DNA of 64,000 nucleotides from Crossaster papposus (GCA_037893245.1 JBAIAA010000817.1:62001-126000); one strand, 5' to 3'. Positions 23,107-33,978 are shown, counted from the first letter of the stretch. Numbers and translations: made by a program. The notes: generated by a model from the letters alone, not told the origin.

Positions 23107-23430
23107 GCAGCCCGCCCGCGATAATTTTTTTCTGCAGGTAGGTTGGTACATTAGCCAATCAGAACACAGATGGTGTTGACGTCATTGATGATGTTAGAGT
23201 TGTCTGGGACAACCCTAACCCTAACTTCTAACCCCTAACCCCTAACCCTAACCCCTAACCCTAACCCTAACCCTAACCCATAACCCATAACCCATAACCC
23301 CTGACCCTAGTCAGATCCCAGACAACTCTAACATCATTCATGACGTCAACACCTTCTGTGTTCTGATTGGCTAATAAATATACAATATGTACTAACCTAC
23401 CTGCAGAAAAAAGGTTTTCGCGGCCCGCCC
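23107..23430. mobile_element. G element, copy G1: foldback enclosing telomere-like repeats
   Basis: The mirrored ends are gcccgcccgcgataattttt and cgcggcccgccc. Both arms carry ctgcaggtaggttggtaca, attagccaatcagaacacag and tgatgttagagttgtctggg. Between the arms lies a CCCTAA-type array at 23211-23309. A second copy at 57841-58129 has the same arms. Confidence 0.9.
23211..23309. repeat. Interstitial telomere-like (CCCTAA)n array
   Basis: A mixture of ccctaa, cccctaa and cccataa units. It lies at the exact centre of a foldback element rather than at a chromosome end. Confidence 0.95.
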
Positions 23431-23673
23431 CTGTGTGATTAGACTGGTTCCGGTCGCTGCATCATCGATACATGTAGCGGATCGGAACCCTAGAGTACAT
23501 GTACTTATTCTGAAGTTTAACGAGGTCGATTTGTTTACTTTCATTTCTGAATCAAAAGTAAATAGCTTTTTTTGTCGCTATAAGAAAAAATAGAAAAAAA
23601 CAAAAAAAACTTGAAACGTTGTATAATAATATACGAGCAGTAGGCCTATCTCAAATCTTGGGAAATATTGGAA

Positions 23674-23842
23674 TACACACTAAAAACAGACTGGTTAAAA
23701 ATAACCAATTGATTGGTAGTTGTGTGTCCAACCAATATTGGTCAATTTCAACGCAAAATATTGGTTATTTAGACCACTATTTTGGTTAAAATTGTACAAT
23801 ATTATTGGTTGGACAATATCTACCAATCTGTTTTAGGGTGTA
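23674..23842. mobile_element. N element, copy N1
   Basis: The ends tacacactaaaaacagactg and ctgttttagggtgta are mirrored. The interior is a series of aaccaat/attggt palindromes. Copies lie at 31012-31195 and 51969-52160. Confidence 0.85.
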
Positions 23843-24224
23843 ATATGCAAAAGAGAAAGCCAACTTAGTTTGTGAATATTAATACAAGTTAAAAAAACCT
23901 TAAATATAATGAAAGTGCATCTAATTGTTGTTCTACAGGCGCACTCTTATGAAAGCCCCCATCTTCATAATTCGTCGTCATGGGTTTCCGCCGATGAGGT
24001 TGCCAAGCAACTGTCTAATCGTTAGACATCCCTGAGTTTGAACTTCAGTCGTTGTATGAGTTATAGACAAATTAATAACTAGGACACCTTTGAACCCGCG
24101 GAAGTACTTCGCCGGCCGTGCGAGGCGGGGGTGTCTGGGTTGCGAAATGTTTTCACCAAACTACATCTGATAGCAGATCAGATAGGGGAGTAATGCCTTT
24201 GATTGATAATACAAGCATGACATT

Positions 24225-24315
24225 TGGCGCACAGTCAGGGTATGTCATGAGAAAGATATTTGGATATATAGGGCCATCGCAGGTTTGTCCTGGGAAAAAC
24301 ATTTAGGTAGAATAA
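24225..24315. repeat. M repeat, copy 1 (reverse orientation)
   Basis: gtcatgagaaagatatttgg, atatagggccat and aggtttgtcctgggaaaa mirror parts of 37622-37725 and 62020-62250. Confidence 0.5.
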
Positions 24316-24639
24316 GAAGCAATTTTCGAAATATTCAAAATGGCTCTCATTACTTGTTATTCTGGAGGTCGCTCGAAAGTACGAAGGTTCGATTGTCCAA
24401 AGGTCCGATATTCCAAAGGGTTCATTATTCCGAAAACACAATAAGGTTAAATAATTTAAAGGTTCGATAGTCTGAATCGACGATAAGGTTCGATAGTCCG
24501 AATCGACGATAAGGTTCGATAGTCCGAATCGACGATGAGGTTCGATAGTCCGAATCGACAGTGAGGTTCGGTAGTCCCAATTCGGACTATCGAACCTTGT
24601 GTGCTTCGGACTATTGCAGCTTGTTTTCATTCGGACTAT

Positions 24640-25759
24640 CACTGTAACAAATAGCTGTAATTTTGACAGTATCTTACTGTAATTTCCAACAGTAGTTTAC
24701 TGTATATTTGTTTCACAGTAATTTACTGTAAAGCACAGTGCATTGTTGGAAGCAGTTGATTTAGCTGTAAACTACTGTAAAAATTACAATTGTACCGTAA
24801 TATCTACAGTAAATTACTGCTAACTATTTTAACAGTATCATACTGTAGACAACACGCCCAATATTTTGGGTTGCAATAGCAATACATGTATTTGTAGGAA
24901 TATCGTCTTTGCATCACTGGAGTTCTTAAACGAAAACAAACGATCTTTAGTGTATACAGAAGTGCATTTTCGTACATGTAGTTCAATACATGGTCTTCTA
25001 TTCACTCCTTGGTAATGCTGTAAACGTTATGACAACGTTGTAGGGTGTTTTCTGCATGACAACATTTTAATGATGTTAACTACAATAACGTTGTGAGGAT
25101 GTTGACTCCAAGTGGGCTTGGTAAAACTTGGTGAAACAATGTTGTCACTTTTTTCAACATGAACGTTATGTTTCGCGTAATAGAGACATTTTTAGGGTGT
25201 TTTCATAGAGATAATTGTGTAATATTTAATTACTCCAAGTCTCAAAGGAAACAAATGCCAAAAAAGGAAAACAAAACAATTAAAAAAACATTATTAATTG
25301 CAAACTGTGATTACGGACGGCGGTGATATTGAGTACATATATACCATTTACGTAACGCTTATATTGTAGGAGTGGCAAGCACATAAGAGTAGTATTGCAG
25401 TGTTGTAGTATGTATTAGTCGTAACTATTAGTAATAATAATGTATTAAGTACATGTAATTGCATATCATTACTTTAGCAGTATTTCTAACATAATATCGC
25501 TACACTAATTGCATAAACTATACTTGCTGTAATGTTACTGTACATTAATTTTGTATGATCACCACTATACTGTACACTTTTTACAGTACTTTACTGTGAG
25601 CATTTTACAGTAGTATTGCTCTTGCTGTGAAAAATACAGTAAATTATCATTTTATTCAGATACAGTATGAAAAAAATTACTGTAAAAATTACAGTAATTT
25701 ACTGGCAGCTGAGTTGCCAGTAAATTACTGTAATTTTTACAGGAAATTGTTAACAGTGT
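24640..25759. mobile_element. Q element: TIR element rich in tactgtaa motifs
   Basis: The left end cactgtaacaaatagctgta and the right end, read in reverse (cactgttaacaatttcc), are similar. The region within is dense in tttactgtaa/ttacagtaaa palindromes, especially within 200 bp of each end. About 1.1 kb, no transposase frame. It is inserted within O. Confidence 0.6.
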
Positions 25760-25823
25760 AACGAAGCTTCGGACAATCGCATCAGATGTTCGGATTAACG
25801 AAATCTATTTCATTTTCGGACTA

Positions 25824-26611
25824 TTAAAGGTAGGATACACCATTGGTAATTGCTTGAATTATCATGAATGAGTAGATTCGGGGAGGGGGGGGGGGGGTTG
25901 TATTTTTTAGTAAATGTACTTTAACTGACCTGTCTGAGGTTTTACAGTCATGGATGCCGAGAAAAGCAAGAAAAACAGCGGTTTTTGTTCAACCGGCGTC
26001 GAGCAGATATTCTTATGTTATCGTTGTTTTTTCGAGATCGCCGTTTTGGAATAATTACAGGATATCTAGCGCAATCATTTTGCTTGATGCCTAGAATCAT
26101 TATTTACTTACAAATGAGTAAGATATTTCTTAATAATTCTGTAGTAAATATGTTTGATATCTGCAAATGTGACCTGTTCCAACGAAACCCGGACAAAGTC
26201 AACTTTTTAGTTTTTCAGATTTTGCTTTTTTTAAATTTTCTAGGTTCTCAGCTTTAAAATGATGTATCATTTACATATGTACGCCCACCCTATCTTCCCT
26301 GGGGTCTGGATTTAGTGATAAAACCCTGACAACCTAATTATGAGATAAACAGTTTTGAAGTTCAGAAAAGCGTATTATTTCTATACACAAATGTTTCACA
26401 AAATTGACAAAAAAACACACTTCTGGTAGACGGATTTTGTTCAAATTTGAGGAGATTGTAGATTAATAGTGAGTGACTTAGGAAAACCTAAAACCTCAAA
26501 TGGTAAAATCCATCCAGAAATGACTTCAGGAGTACATTGTGACAAAACACATTGTGCGACTTTGTCCGGGTTTCGTTGGAACAGGTCACAAATGGTGTAT
26601 CCTACCTTTAA
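25824..26611. mobile_element. A element, copy A8, itself interrupted
   Basis: TTAA at 25824-25827 and 26608-26611 bounds a reverse-orientation A element. Its body is split by a 421-bp insertion at 26169-26589. Removing TTAA plus the element restores a plausible O sequence (cggactattaaaccttcgg). Confidence 0.85.
26169..26589. mobile_element. R element inserted inside A8
   Basis: The long ends are perfectly mirrored: gtgacctgttccaacgaaac then ccggacaaagtc, and the complement at 26558-26589. aaat occurs immediately on both sides (26165-26168 and 26590-26593), and the joined sequence ctgcaaatggtgtatcc is the normal A-element end. This implies a 4-bp aaat target duplication (or 5-bp caaat). Confidence 0.9.
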
Positions 26612-26965
26612 ACCTTCGGAATAATTAACCGAATTATAATTAACCGCAATGGAAATACGTTTTGTACAACTTGTTTGCGTTATCCCTGCTCTTTCCACTA
26701 TAGGCTATGTATATTTTCTTTTTATTCTGTAGTAAAATCTGTATCATTATTGTGGAAATTGCGAATAAATCAAATCAAATCAAATCAAAAACCTTCGGAC
26801 AAACGAACCTTCGCATTATCGAACCTTCAGACTATAACGAACATTCGGACACTCGCATCATTATGTTCGGATTTACGAATATTATTTCTTTTGTTTTCGG
26901 AGTAATGAACCCCCGCTGATGGAAAATTGGTGTGTTTTTGACTATAAACCTTCGGACTATCGAAC

Positions 26966-27394
26966 AGTCAGAGGGTCTTTAGCGGACCACGTACTACATG
27001 TACAGGTATAATAATTAATAGATAGAGTGTGCGTAATTTTGGACATTACTTCCCGGGCCGGTTTGCCGGGTTCACTGGGACACAGATATGACACACTGTG
27101 TGAACCTCGCCTTAGATTTCGAACTTTAAAATCTACTAGCCAGAGCCGTGTTCCGTTGTTTAATTGTTTCGGTTGCACTCTTTGCTGTTTTGATTTGGCT
27201 CCTGTGAGAAGCGGGGACCACCCAAATCTTTCAGGGGTGCAGAAGTTCCATTATTAGTGGCGGTTCTACTTTAACATTAGGATAGGCTATTAAAAGGCCG
27301 AGTTTGAGGATGACACAATCATTTGCTAAATTTCGTTACTTGCTTATTATTTTGGTGCATGTATATATCTGAAACAAAGAGGGATCTTGTTTTA
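26966..27394. other. Stretch without a recognised gene
   Basis: No supported feature. Confidence 0.4.
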
Positions 27395-27485
27395 ACCACC
27401 CCCCCCCCCCCCCCTCCCCTCCCCTCCTCCCCTCCCCTCCCCTCCCCTTCCCCTCCCCTCCCCTCCCCTTCCCCTCCTATACCCC
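27395..27485. repeat. Polypyrimidine (CCCCT)n tract
   Basis: A poly-C run followed by cccct units. The strand is almost purely pyrimidine. Confidence 0.95.
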
Positions 27486-29303
27486 TCTGTGTTTTTAGAC
27501 GTTGGCAAAACTGCTAAGATCCGTATATTAATGCGAGCCTCTTTTATTTGATTTGTGAAATATCATCATGGCAGTTAAACAAATGTATTTGCGCAAGTTT
27601 ATATCAATATTAATCTCGTCGGGAGAACCGTTAATGAGGAAATACACTTAGCAATAGACCGTTTACATCCAACAACTATCTTAGAAATGTTTCTTCTTTT
27701 TGTTCAGTTGAACTATAAACCACAAAGGGGTGTACTAACGGCACATCCCTGTTGGAAAAAAGTTCATTCACCTCAAAGATGGCGCCATGCAGAATGCATA
27801 TACACCAGCATCGGCAGTTGAGAAAAACCACAAGTAACATACGAAACCATGCAGACGAACATACAAACTCATATAAGCGTTAGTGTGAGAATTCGAATAT
27901 TGTGTTTCACACTTTTAATAAACTCTTATCAAATGTAAAACTAAACATTTCCCTTTCAGAAACAAGTGTACAAGCTTGGAAATTGAGAGCACGTTCTCGT
28001 AAAGTTGAACGGAGACAACATGGCTGGGTCGATACAAGGCTATAACAGTTCACTTTGATTTCAATAAAGCCCGCCGCCGCACACGAGAGCTAGGCCTATC
28101 TGCTGAGCAAACATTCATTCGAGGCTATTTGCTCAGCACGGGTAGCTTGTCATTCGAGGCTGTTTGCTCAGCACGTAGCTTACCGTGTGCGATGAACTTT
28201 TTCCCGGGTGTTCTGTTAGATTGTTTTGGGCTTCGGAGTGAGGCGATAATATCACCGTGTGCGACGAATCTGATCTACGGGCTGAGCTAAACAAAAACAT
28301 AACTATCCAATAAAAGCAAACATACTCTGGTCACGTGAATTCAAGAAGATTATTTTTAGCTCAGCACGTAGCTCAGAATCAACGCACACGGTGAGATTTT
28401 CGCCTTCGCCTCGTCAATCAAATTCGAAAAAAAGGTGTAAAAAAGCCACTAAACACATGATAAATTTAAACACAAATATATTGGCCTATAGCAATAAGAA
28501 TGAATTAGGGTGGCTACATCGACACTTCTTTACACTGACACTATTTCGTTTAATATTGCAATAATAAACACAAACAGGGACATGTTCAGTGCATTTCGTT
28601 CGAAAACAACAGTGGAATGTAGTACAGTGTACAACATTTCACAAACACTTAGTGACTCTGATGACCAGTACAGTTTTTGTAAAAACATTATCGGGATATA
28701 ATTATTTGGATTTTCAAATTCATCCAAAATGACGACATTTCTAAAAAACAGAACTTTACTTTGAGCTAAACACTATCGTCTTTACAAACATTATTGCATA
28801 CGTTTGGAATGTGCTATTCAAAAACTTTTGCAAATTAATCTATATCCACATCAAATTTTCGCAGAAACAAAAACAAACTAAGCAATTATATCCGAACCCC
28901 TACTTTAGTAAATGTGACCTGAATAAAAACAATAAGTGTAGGCCTACTTTTCATTTTCATTTTCATTTTTCAATAAAATGTCAAAGATATTTTCTAGATT
29001 GTAAATTATTACCGTAACATTTTCGGTCGAAGTCGGGCAGCGATGACAATTCTGTAAAGTGGCAGAATTTACCGACTTTTGCACCGTACAAATTATACGG
29101 TTTATCAGTGAATACAACTATACATGTATTACGTTCTGACCTTAAAAAGTTGGTATCTCGCTGCACGACTTTCGACTGTAAACTCTACTGTAATTCAGTT
29201 TTACAGTGTAGGCTTTCGATAACTATGAATAAAACTCACTCTATTCAAATTAAGCTCGGATTATGATTCGTTTTTTTGTGGTTGATCGTGGTTTTTCTAA
29301 TGT
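27486..29303. other. Long stretch without a recognised gene
   Basis: It contains a short direct repeat (cattcgaggct followed by tgctcagcacg, at about 28118-28185) and a (attttc)n run at about 28951-28970. It ends in the 3' flank of the minus-strand FABP gene at 29304. Nothing coding was identified. Confidence 0.4.
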
Positions 29304-29702
29304 CTAGGCTTTCTTGTAGTAACTCTTAGCAACCACCCCGTCTCCGGCATCCAGGGTGAGCACCATTTGTCCATCGGCGATCTCACGGGTGACTCCCCCG
29401 GTACCATCCACGTTCTTCATGACCAGCTTGGCCCCCTCCCATGCCGTGGTAAACTCCATCTCCTTGCCCACCGGCCCCACCTTGTCCTTGTGGTTGCTGC
29501 CCACGTTGATGGTCACCACCTTGACCTTGTCGTCCTTGTTGTTGGAGTTCTTGATGGTGATCGCGTCACCGCTCTGGGTGATCTCCTCCTTCACCACGAT
29601 GTCGGTTGGGATCTTGTCCAGGGGAACGTTGAACTTCTTGAGGAACCCTTCCCAGCCCTCGGCCTTGCATGTCTCCCACTTGCCGCTGAAGTCTCCAGGC
29701 AT
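29304..29702 (-). CDS. FABP-family protein, array member 1, single coding exon
   Basis: Predicted 132 aa, the usual FABP length. It starts MPGDF-S-G7-K-W9 and has a helix I segment (EGWEGFLKKF), then P27-L-D-K-I-P-T-D where canonical FABPs have the second portal helix. Alternating beta strands follow, including TTAWEGAKLVMK and TREIADGQMVLT. The C-terminus is K126-S-Y128, so the tyrosine of the family's R-x-Y pair is kept and the arginine is replaced by lysine. It is cytosolic by family, with no signal peptide. An intron acceptor (ttcctttcatcag) ends 25 nt before the ATG, and a noncoding exon and TATA box lie 0.94-1.04 kb upstream. It is closest to the copies at 33213 and 37818. The ligand is unknown. 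Confidence 0.92.
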   Translation of the reverse strand: MPGDFSGKWETCKAEGWEGFLKKFNVPLDKIPTDIVVKEEITQSGDAITIKNSNNKDDKVKVVTINVGSNHKDKVGPVGKEMEFTTAWEGAKLVMKNVDGTGGVTREIADGQMVLTLDAGDGVVAKSYYKKA

Positions 29703-29977
29703 GGTGGATGCGGTGATCGAGTTTAGTCTGATGAAAGGAAATAGGCCCCTGCTGGGTTAAAAACATAATACTTGACACTTGAAATATACATGGATTTATT
29801 AAGGTTCCATTACTCCAATACAGAAATTACCTACCCAGAAACATAACAGTATTATTTGACTCAAAAATATCCGAGTTTCTAAAACGTGGTTCTGCATGCA
29901 TATCATCCGAATAGTTTAATATTAAATGTTGGCGCTTCACCGACGTGTATTGTTGTCCCGAGGGATTCTTTTGAAAA

Positions 29978-30065
29978 CAATTCACCGACTCGGGTGGGAT
30001 TTAAACCCACGACATCCTGCTGACTGCCATGCATGCCCGGTTCGGCTAGCTGACTATCCACGGAT
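29978..30065 (-). repeat. tRNA-derived SINE candidate in the FABP leader intron
   Basis: On the minus strand gtcgtgggtttaaatcccac resembles a pol III box B with the flanking T-stem pairing. A weaker box-A-like tggatagtcagctagccg lies upstream. Confidence 0.4.
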
Positions 30066-30293
30066 ACCACAAGCAAATGTTTTATAAGATAACGTTTGCG
30101 TGATGTAAACTTTATATTTAAAAATCTAAATGAATTTAGATTAACCCGACGCAAATTTAATCTTATGAAATATCCGAATAGTTAATAATCATTTGCTTTT
30201 TCGTAAATTCCAATTCGTCATCAGGGTTCAGAGTGTGTGATGCATGAACCCGACTACTCAAAACCCATGACAAAAATTTGTGCTGAAATTCGG

Positions 30294-30350
30294 TACCCTC
30301 CGGAGACCTGAACACAATGTGTATAATGGTGACAAGGTCTCCGGAGGGTA
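30294..30350. repeat. Perfect hairpin, 16-nt arms, 25-nt loop
   Basis: taccctccggagacct at 30294-30309 pairs perfectly with aggtctccggagggta at 30335-30350. It lies inside the leader intron of the 29304 gene. It could be a small foldback relic or a structured intronic RNA. Confidence 0.85.
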
Positions 30351-30442
30351 AATGTCTATAGATAAATAGTTCTCCACTGAGATTTTCAAGAATTAGATGT
30401 TTGGATTGTACTCAAATTACTCAAAAACTAGGTTCAGGATGT

Positions 30443-30472
30443 GGGTTAGGGTTAGTGTTTGGGTTAGGGTAT
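30443..30472. repeat. Short telomere-like stretch
   Basis: gggttagggttag and gggttagggt lie a few bases apart within the intron. Confidence 0.7.
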
Positions 30473-30641
30473 AATATAGGGTATATTGGGCCGAAATGTC
30501 AACCCAGGAAATTAATTGTGGTTGAAATAGGAGCATTTTGAAAAAGGTGCCCAACATTTTAACCGGTTTTGTACACGAGAACAAAGAGGTGTCTTCACTG
30601 GGATACAGATTTAAGTATAGACGAACGTTCCTAAAACTCAC

Positions 30642-30708
30642 CTGCGGACGAGAGGTTGGATCTGAGAGGAGCTGAGTGAATTGCGCTGAGCGACCGGGTA
30701 GAGAGAGA
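30642..30708 (-). other. Predicted noncoding exon 1 of the 29304 FABP gene
   Basis: It lies between the TATA box at 30736-30741 and a consensus donor (CAG then gtgagt at 30641). It contains no ATG that could compete with the coding exon. Its 5' end is placed about 30 nt downstream of the TATA box and is approximate. Confidence 0.55.
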
Positions 30709-30735
30709 GAATGAGAGGGCGGCTAGGCCCGTGTG

Positions 30736-30741
30736 TTTATA
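30736..30741 (-). promoter_or_regulatory. TATA box of the 29304 FABP gene
   Basis: tataaa on the minus strand in the context gggtataaacac. Equivalent motifs lie at the same place relative to exon 1 in the next two array members. Confidence 0.6.
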
Positions 30742-31011
30742 CCCGGCTGCCAGACAACATGCTCGCTTCCCATTGGTCAATAGGCCCTATCGTGTTGAAA
30801 GGTGTCGTGATCAAGTAGCGAGGTCTTTAAAGAGGCACGCCATAATGTTAAAGGTGTAAACTGATTCCAACTTTGGAATAGTTTTATGGTGTTACGCATA
30901 CGGTTAATAACGCATTGTATTGTCAGGAACATTATAATCAGAAGAAGGTTCAAGCTACAGTATTTCATTCGTGTATTTATATCGTTTGATGCCGCAAACG
31001 TAATGAAAATC

Positions 31012-31195
31012 TACACCTTAAAAACAGATTAGTTGAAAATAACCAAATGATTGGTAAATATGTGTCCAACCAATATATTGGTAATGTTACCAAAATATTA
31101 GTATTTTGACAACTATTTTTGTTTTAATTACCAATTCCACCGGTTGGTATCTATCAATCAGTTTGTTATTTCAACCAATCTGTTTCTAGGGTGTA
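31012..31195. mobile_element. N element, copy N2
   Basis: The ends tacaccttaaaaacagatt and tctgtttctagggtgta are mirrored, and the interior is aaccaat-type palindromes. Confidence 0.85.
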
Positions 31196-31359
31196 CAGAA
31201 AAGTGCTACACAAATACAATGATTATCCCTGAAAATGCTGTATACATTGTATTTCTAGAAAACAATATTCTAGAGTTTCGATTTTATTTGAACAATTTGA
31301 ATTACGGCCACAAGCAGCATTTAGGGCTACTACCCGCGTGTCACACACTGAACTGACCA

Positions 31360-31604
31360 GGGGCAAATTTCATAGAGCTGTTAAGCACACAAATTTGCTT
31401 AGCACCAAAAAGTCTTGCTAACAAATAACGGGTTGCCAGCCAAAACTACCTGTGCATTTCATGCTAAGCAAAAACCAACTGAATATAAGTCAGAAACAAT
31501 ACATGATTTACCTAAAATTTGGTTTGTAACCCTGTTTTTGACAAGGAAAATGTTTTATGCTATAAGCAAATTGTTGTGCTTAACAGCTCTATGAAATTGG
31601 CCCC
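31360..31604. mobile_element. C element, copy C2
   Basis: The ends ggggcaaatttcatagagct and agctctatgaaattggcccc are mirrored. Subterminal gttaagcacaca and ttgcttagc motifs are present. It abuts copy C3 directly. Confidence 0.9.
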
Positions 31605-31605
31605 A

Positions 31606-31850
31606 TGGGCCAATTTCATAAAACGTGTAAGCACCAAAATTTGCTTAACATGAACATTTTTCCTTTGAAAAAAAACAGGGTTACAAACCAACATTTCCGT
31701 TGGTGTTTATTGTTTGTGACTGGTATTCAGCTGGTTTTTGCTTTGAATGAAAAGCACGTGGAGTTTTGGCCGATAACCTGTTTTTACTGAGCAAGACTTT
31801 TTTGTGTTAAGCAAATTTGTGTGCTTACATGTTTTATGAAATTGGCCCCT
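31606..31850. mobile_element. C element, copy C3
   Basis: It starts gggccaatttcataaaacg and ends ttttatgaaattggcccct. It lies head to tail with C2 with only a base or two between. Confidence 0.9.
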
Positions 31851-33129
31851 GGGCATATCGTTCTAAAACTTTACGCGCACCATTCGTGGATTACAAACTA
31901 ACAATGGAATTTCCAAAAATGTGTCTATGGGACGCAACTTTGGGAATGACCTTCTTGTATGATGTTCTTAAAGCGTGCTAGAAGGAATAATGTCACCCCC
32001 CATTTTCGGGGGTAAATAATGGTATTTTGATGTAGAAATAACGGTACTGGCACACGAAAATGTTTGGTCCCATTGTTGGTCCCATCAAGTACAAATTCGC
32101 ACCCCCCCCCCCCCCCCCCCTAAAAAATCCTACGTACGGGCCTGTTTAGTGTCAGCAATATCTGAGAATAAGATTGTTAACAGTATTTTGGTGGTTTATT
32201 TTTAGCTGCAAAAGGTAAACATCGAGGCACATGTACATGTATAAGTATTGCGTTGCGAATTCGCTAATGTTGCACACATTTCAACTCCGGTGAATTTCCC
32301 CAGCAAATGTTTCGTGAAATAAAATTGGCTTCGCCTTTACATTTGTATTCACATAAACCGGCCTTTCATTAGCTTGCCATTGCTGTTGACAACAGAATGT
32401 TGGATACAAGGACAACCGATATGTACCATTACAAATCATATTTATTGATCTTCTTCTGGATCTATTTTTCCAAACATAGTTCAAAGTATACCACTTAGTT
32501 TTTTTAAAGTAATAGAACAATTGTATGATTGCATGTCACCTAAACGAATACTGGGTATTACAGAAGAATCCGTCTCCTACTATCCTTAACAAGTATACGT
32601 TTATGCAAGTATTTCTACTTCAAAATGGCTATTTTTTGTTACAAGTAGTGTTGTTGTAATTCAAGAGAAATGTGTCAACAGTGTGGTAACAGTATAGATT
32701 TTCAGCATAAAATACCTTTTTCTATTACTAAAGCTATCAGAATATAAATTACGACGTTATCAAATAAATCTTTCAAGCATATTTCTCGTGGCTTCTAATC
32801 AGGTGCTACTTTTAAATTCTAAGTCTAAATGCAAAAATACTAAAATTTCAGATCCGCACAGACCGGGTAAAAACGGCTATTTTGGTGGCAAATGTGGAAA
32901 CATTATGTACTTAACGCCGAGTTTTGACCCACCGGTTTTGCAACGGGAACCGGTCTATGCGTAATGTGTTGAATTCTCTGTCATCGGGGAAAAAGACACG
33001 GGTCAGCATCAATTTTAAGAGTTTTTTTTCGAAACCTTTGCTCCGTCTTTGGCTTCGGCTTCGGCTTCGCATCCGACTTCAGAATCACAAAGAAGCAATT
33101 ATAAATTAAAGAAAATGGAAATTTATATC
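31851..33129. other. Stretch without a recognised gene
   Basis: It includes a poly-C tract at 32101-32120 and a short ggcttc repeat near 33052-33068. No gene was identified. Confidence 0.4.
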
Positions 33130-33212
33130 AATCGATTGAATGTTTCTGAAGCACAACAGCCATCAGAATGTAGATGGAGTTCCCGCAGTTGCTTTAATTA
33201 ACAGACTACTAC
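33130..33212 (-). other. Probable 3' UTR segment of the 33213 FABP gene, with a related copy at 58770-58850
   Basis: It directly follows the stop codon (minus strand). tttctgaagcacaacag and related flanking words recur at 58788-58850 in the same order. The similarity may reflect an old duplication that included a FABP 3' end, or a dispersed repeat. Confidence 0.4.
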
Positions 33213-33605
33213 CTAAGCCTTATCGGAGTAACTCTTGGCGATTGTACCGTCAGCATCCACGGTCACCAGCATCTGACCGCCCACGAGCTCTCGGGATGAC
33301 CCGCCTCCGCCGCCCACCTTCTTCATGACCAGCCTGTCTCCTTCCCACGCCGTGGTGAATTCCATCTCTATGCCCGGTCCCATCTGACCCACGTGGTTGC
33401 TGCCCACGTTGATGGTCACCTCTTTGACCTTGTCGTCCTTGTTGTTGGAGGTCTTGATGACGATCTTGTTGCCACTCTGGGTGATCTCTTCCGTCACCTT
33501 GATGTCGGTCGGGATCTTGTCCACGGGCACGCCGACCTTGGCCAGGAGCTTGTCCCAGCCCTCGGACTTGCCGGAAACCCACTTGCCACTGAAGTCGGCA
33601 GGCAT
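33213..33605 (-). CDS. FABP-family protein, array member 2, single coding exon
   Basis: Predicted 130 aa from the ATG at 33605. The frame is open upstream for 20 more codons, but that part lies across the predicted splice acceptor. It starts MPADF-S-G7-K-W9, then EGWDKLLAKVGVP, V-D-K-I-P-T-D-I-K, the strand TTAWEGDRLVMK, a glycine run (KVGGGGGSSREL), and a C-terminus K124-S-Y126-S-D-K-A. As in array member 1, lysine replaces the conserved arginine and the tyrosine stays. A leader intron (33628-33978), noncoding exon 1 and a TATA-like motif lie immediately upstream. The exon is GC-rich and uninterrupted. It is expected to be a cytosolic lipid-binding barrel; the ligand is unknown. Confidence 0.92.
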   Translation of the reverse strand: MPADFSGKWVSGKSEGWDKLLAKVGVPVDKIPTDIKVTEEITQSGNKIVIKTSNNKDDKVKEVTINVGSNHVGQMGPGIEMEFTTAWEGDRLVMKKVGGGGGSSRELVGGQMLVTVDADGTIAKSYSDKA

Positions 33606-33627
33606 GGTGTATATGATAGATGTTTGT

Positions 33628-33978
33628 CTGTCAAGTGGAAAAGGAATATACGCTATAGTTTTCAAGGGCCATGTTACTCAAAGCAATTTACAGGCATCTT
33701 AATCGTTCTAAAATATTATGGTTTCATGCAATCTCTAAAGAAGGCGGGTGTAATTTTGTTCAGATCCACTCCCAAGAGTTCCAGTATAGCTTAGTGAGCA
33801 TTTGTTTTGGTCGCCTCCATGTTTCTTGTATAAATTCCCCAGTGTTCTAATCGTTCAAGTTGAAATAATTATTGTTTCCAACTCATAACTATGACATTCT
33901 AACAATGACCTCTAACTTTAACAATGACCTCTACTAAGGCAGTGAAACCCAAGACGTGAACGTTAACGAAGAACTTAC
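33628..33978 (-). other. 5'-leader intron of the 33213 FABP gene
   Basis: On the minus strand it opens with gtaagt after GACCAG and closes with ttttccacttgacag. It is 351 bp long and ends 22 nt before the ATG. Confidence 0.7.

Larger units (their letters stand above)
24378..26965. mobile_element. O element: outer shell of a three-level nest
   Basis: The left part (24378-24640) is four near-identical copies of aaggttcgatagtccgaatc plus cgac, with a mirrored segment. The right part (25765-25823 and 26612-26965) holds the mirrored motif ttcggactatcgaac. Two other elements (Q, 24640-25759; A8, 25824-26611) sit between. That these two flanks were once one element is inferred from their mirrored motif. 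Confidence 0.55.
29728..30641 (-). other. 5'-leader intron of the 29304 FABP gene
   Basis: On the minus strand it opens with gtgagt (after CAG) and closes with tttcctttcatcag. It is 914 bp long. It holds a tRNA-derived SINE candidate, a 16-nt-arm hairpin and a short telomere-like stretch. Splicing is inferred from the sites, not observed. Confidence 0.65.

Noticed and set aside
23211-23309. A true chromosome end
   Set aside because: The array is short, interrupted by variant units, and enclosed by mirrored arms with ordinary sequence on both sides.
33606-33665. Upstream extension of the 33213 frame (20 more codons)
   Set aside because: It crosses a good splice acceptor, and the paralogues all start at the MP-x-x-F methionine.
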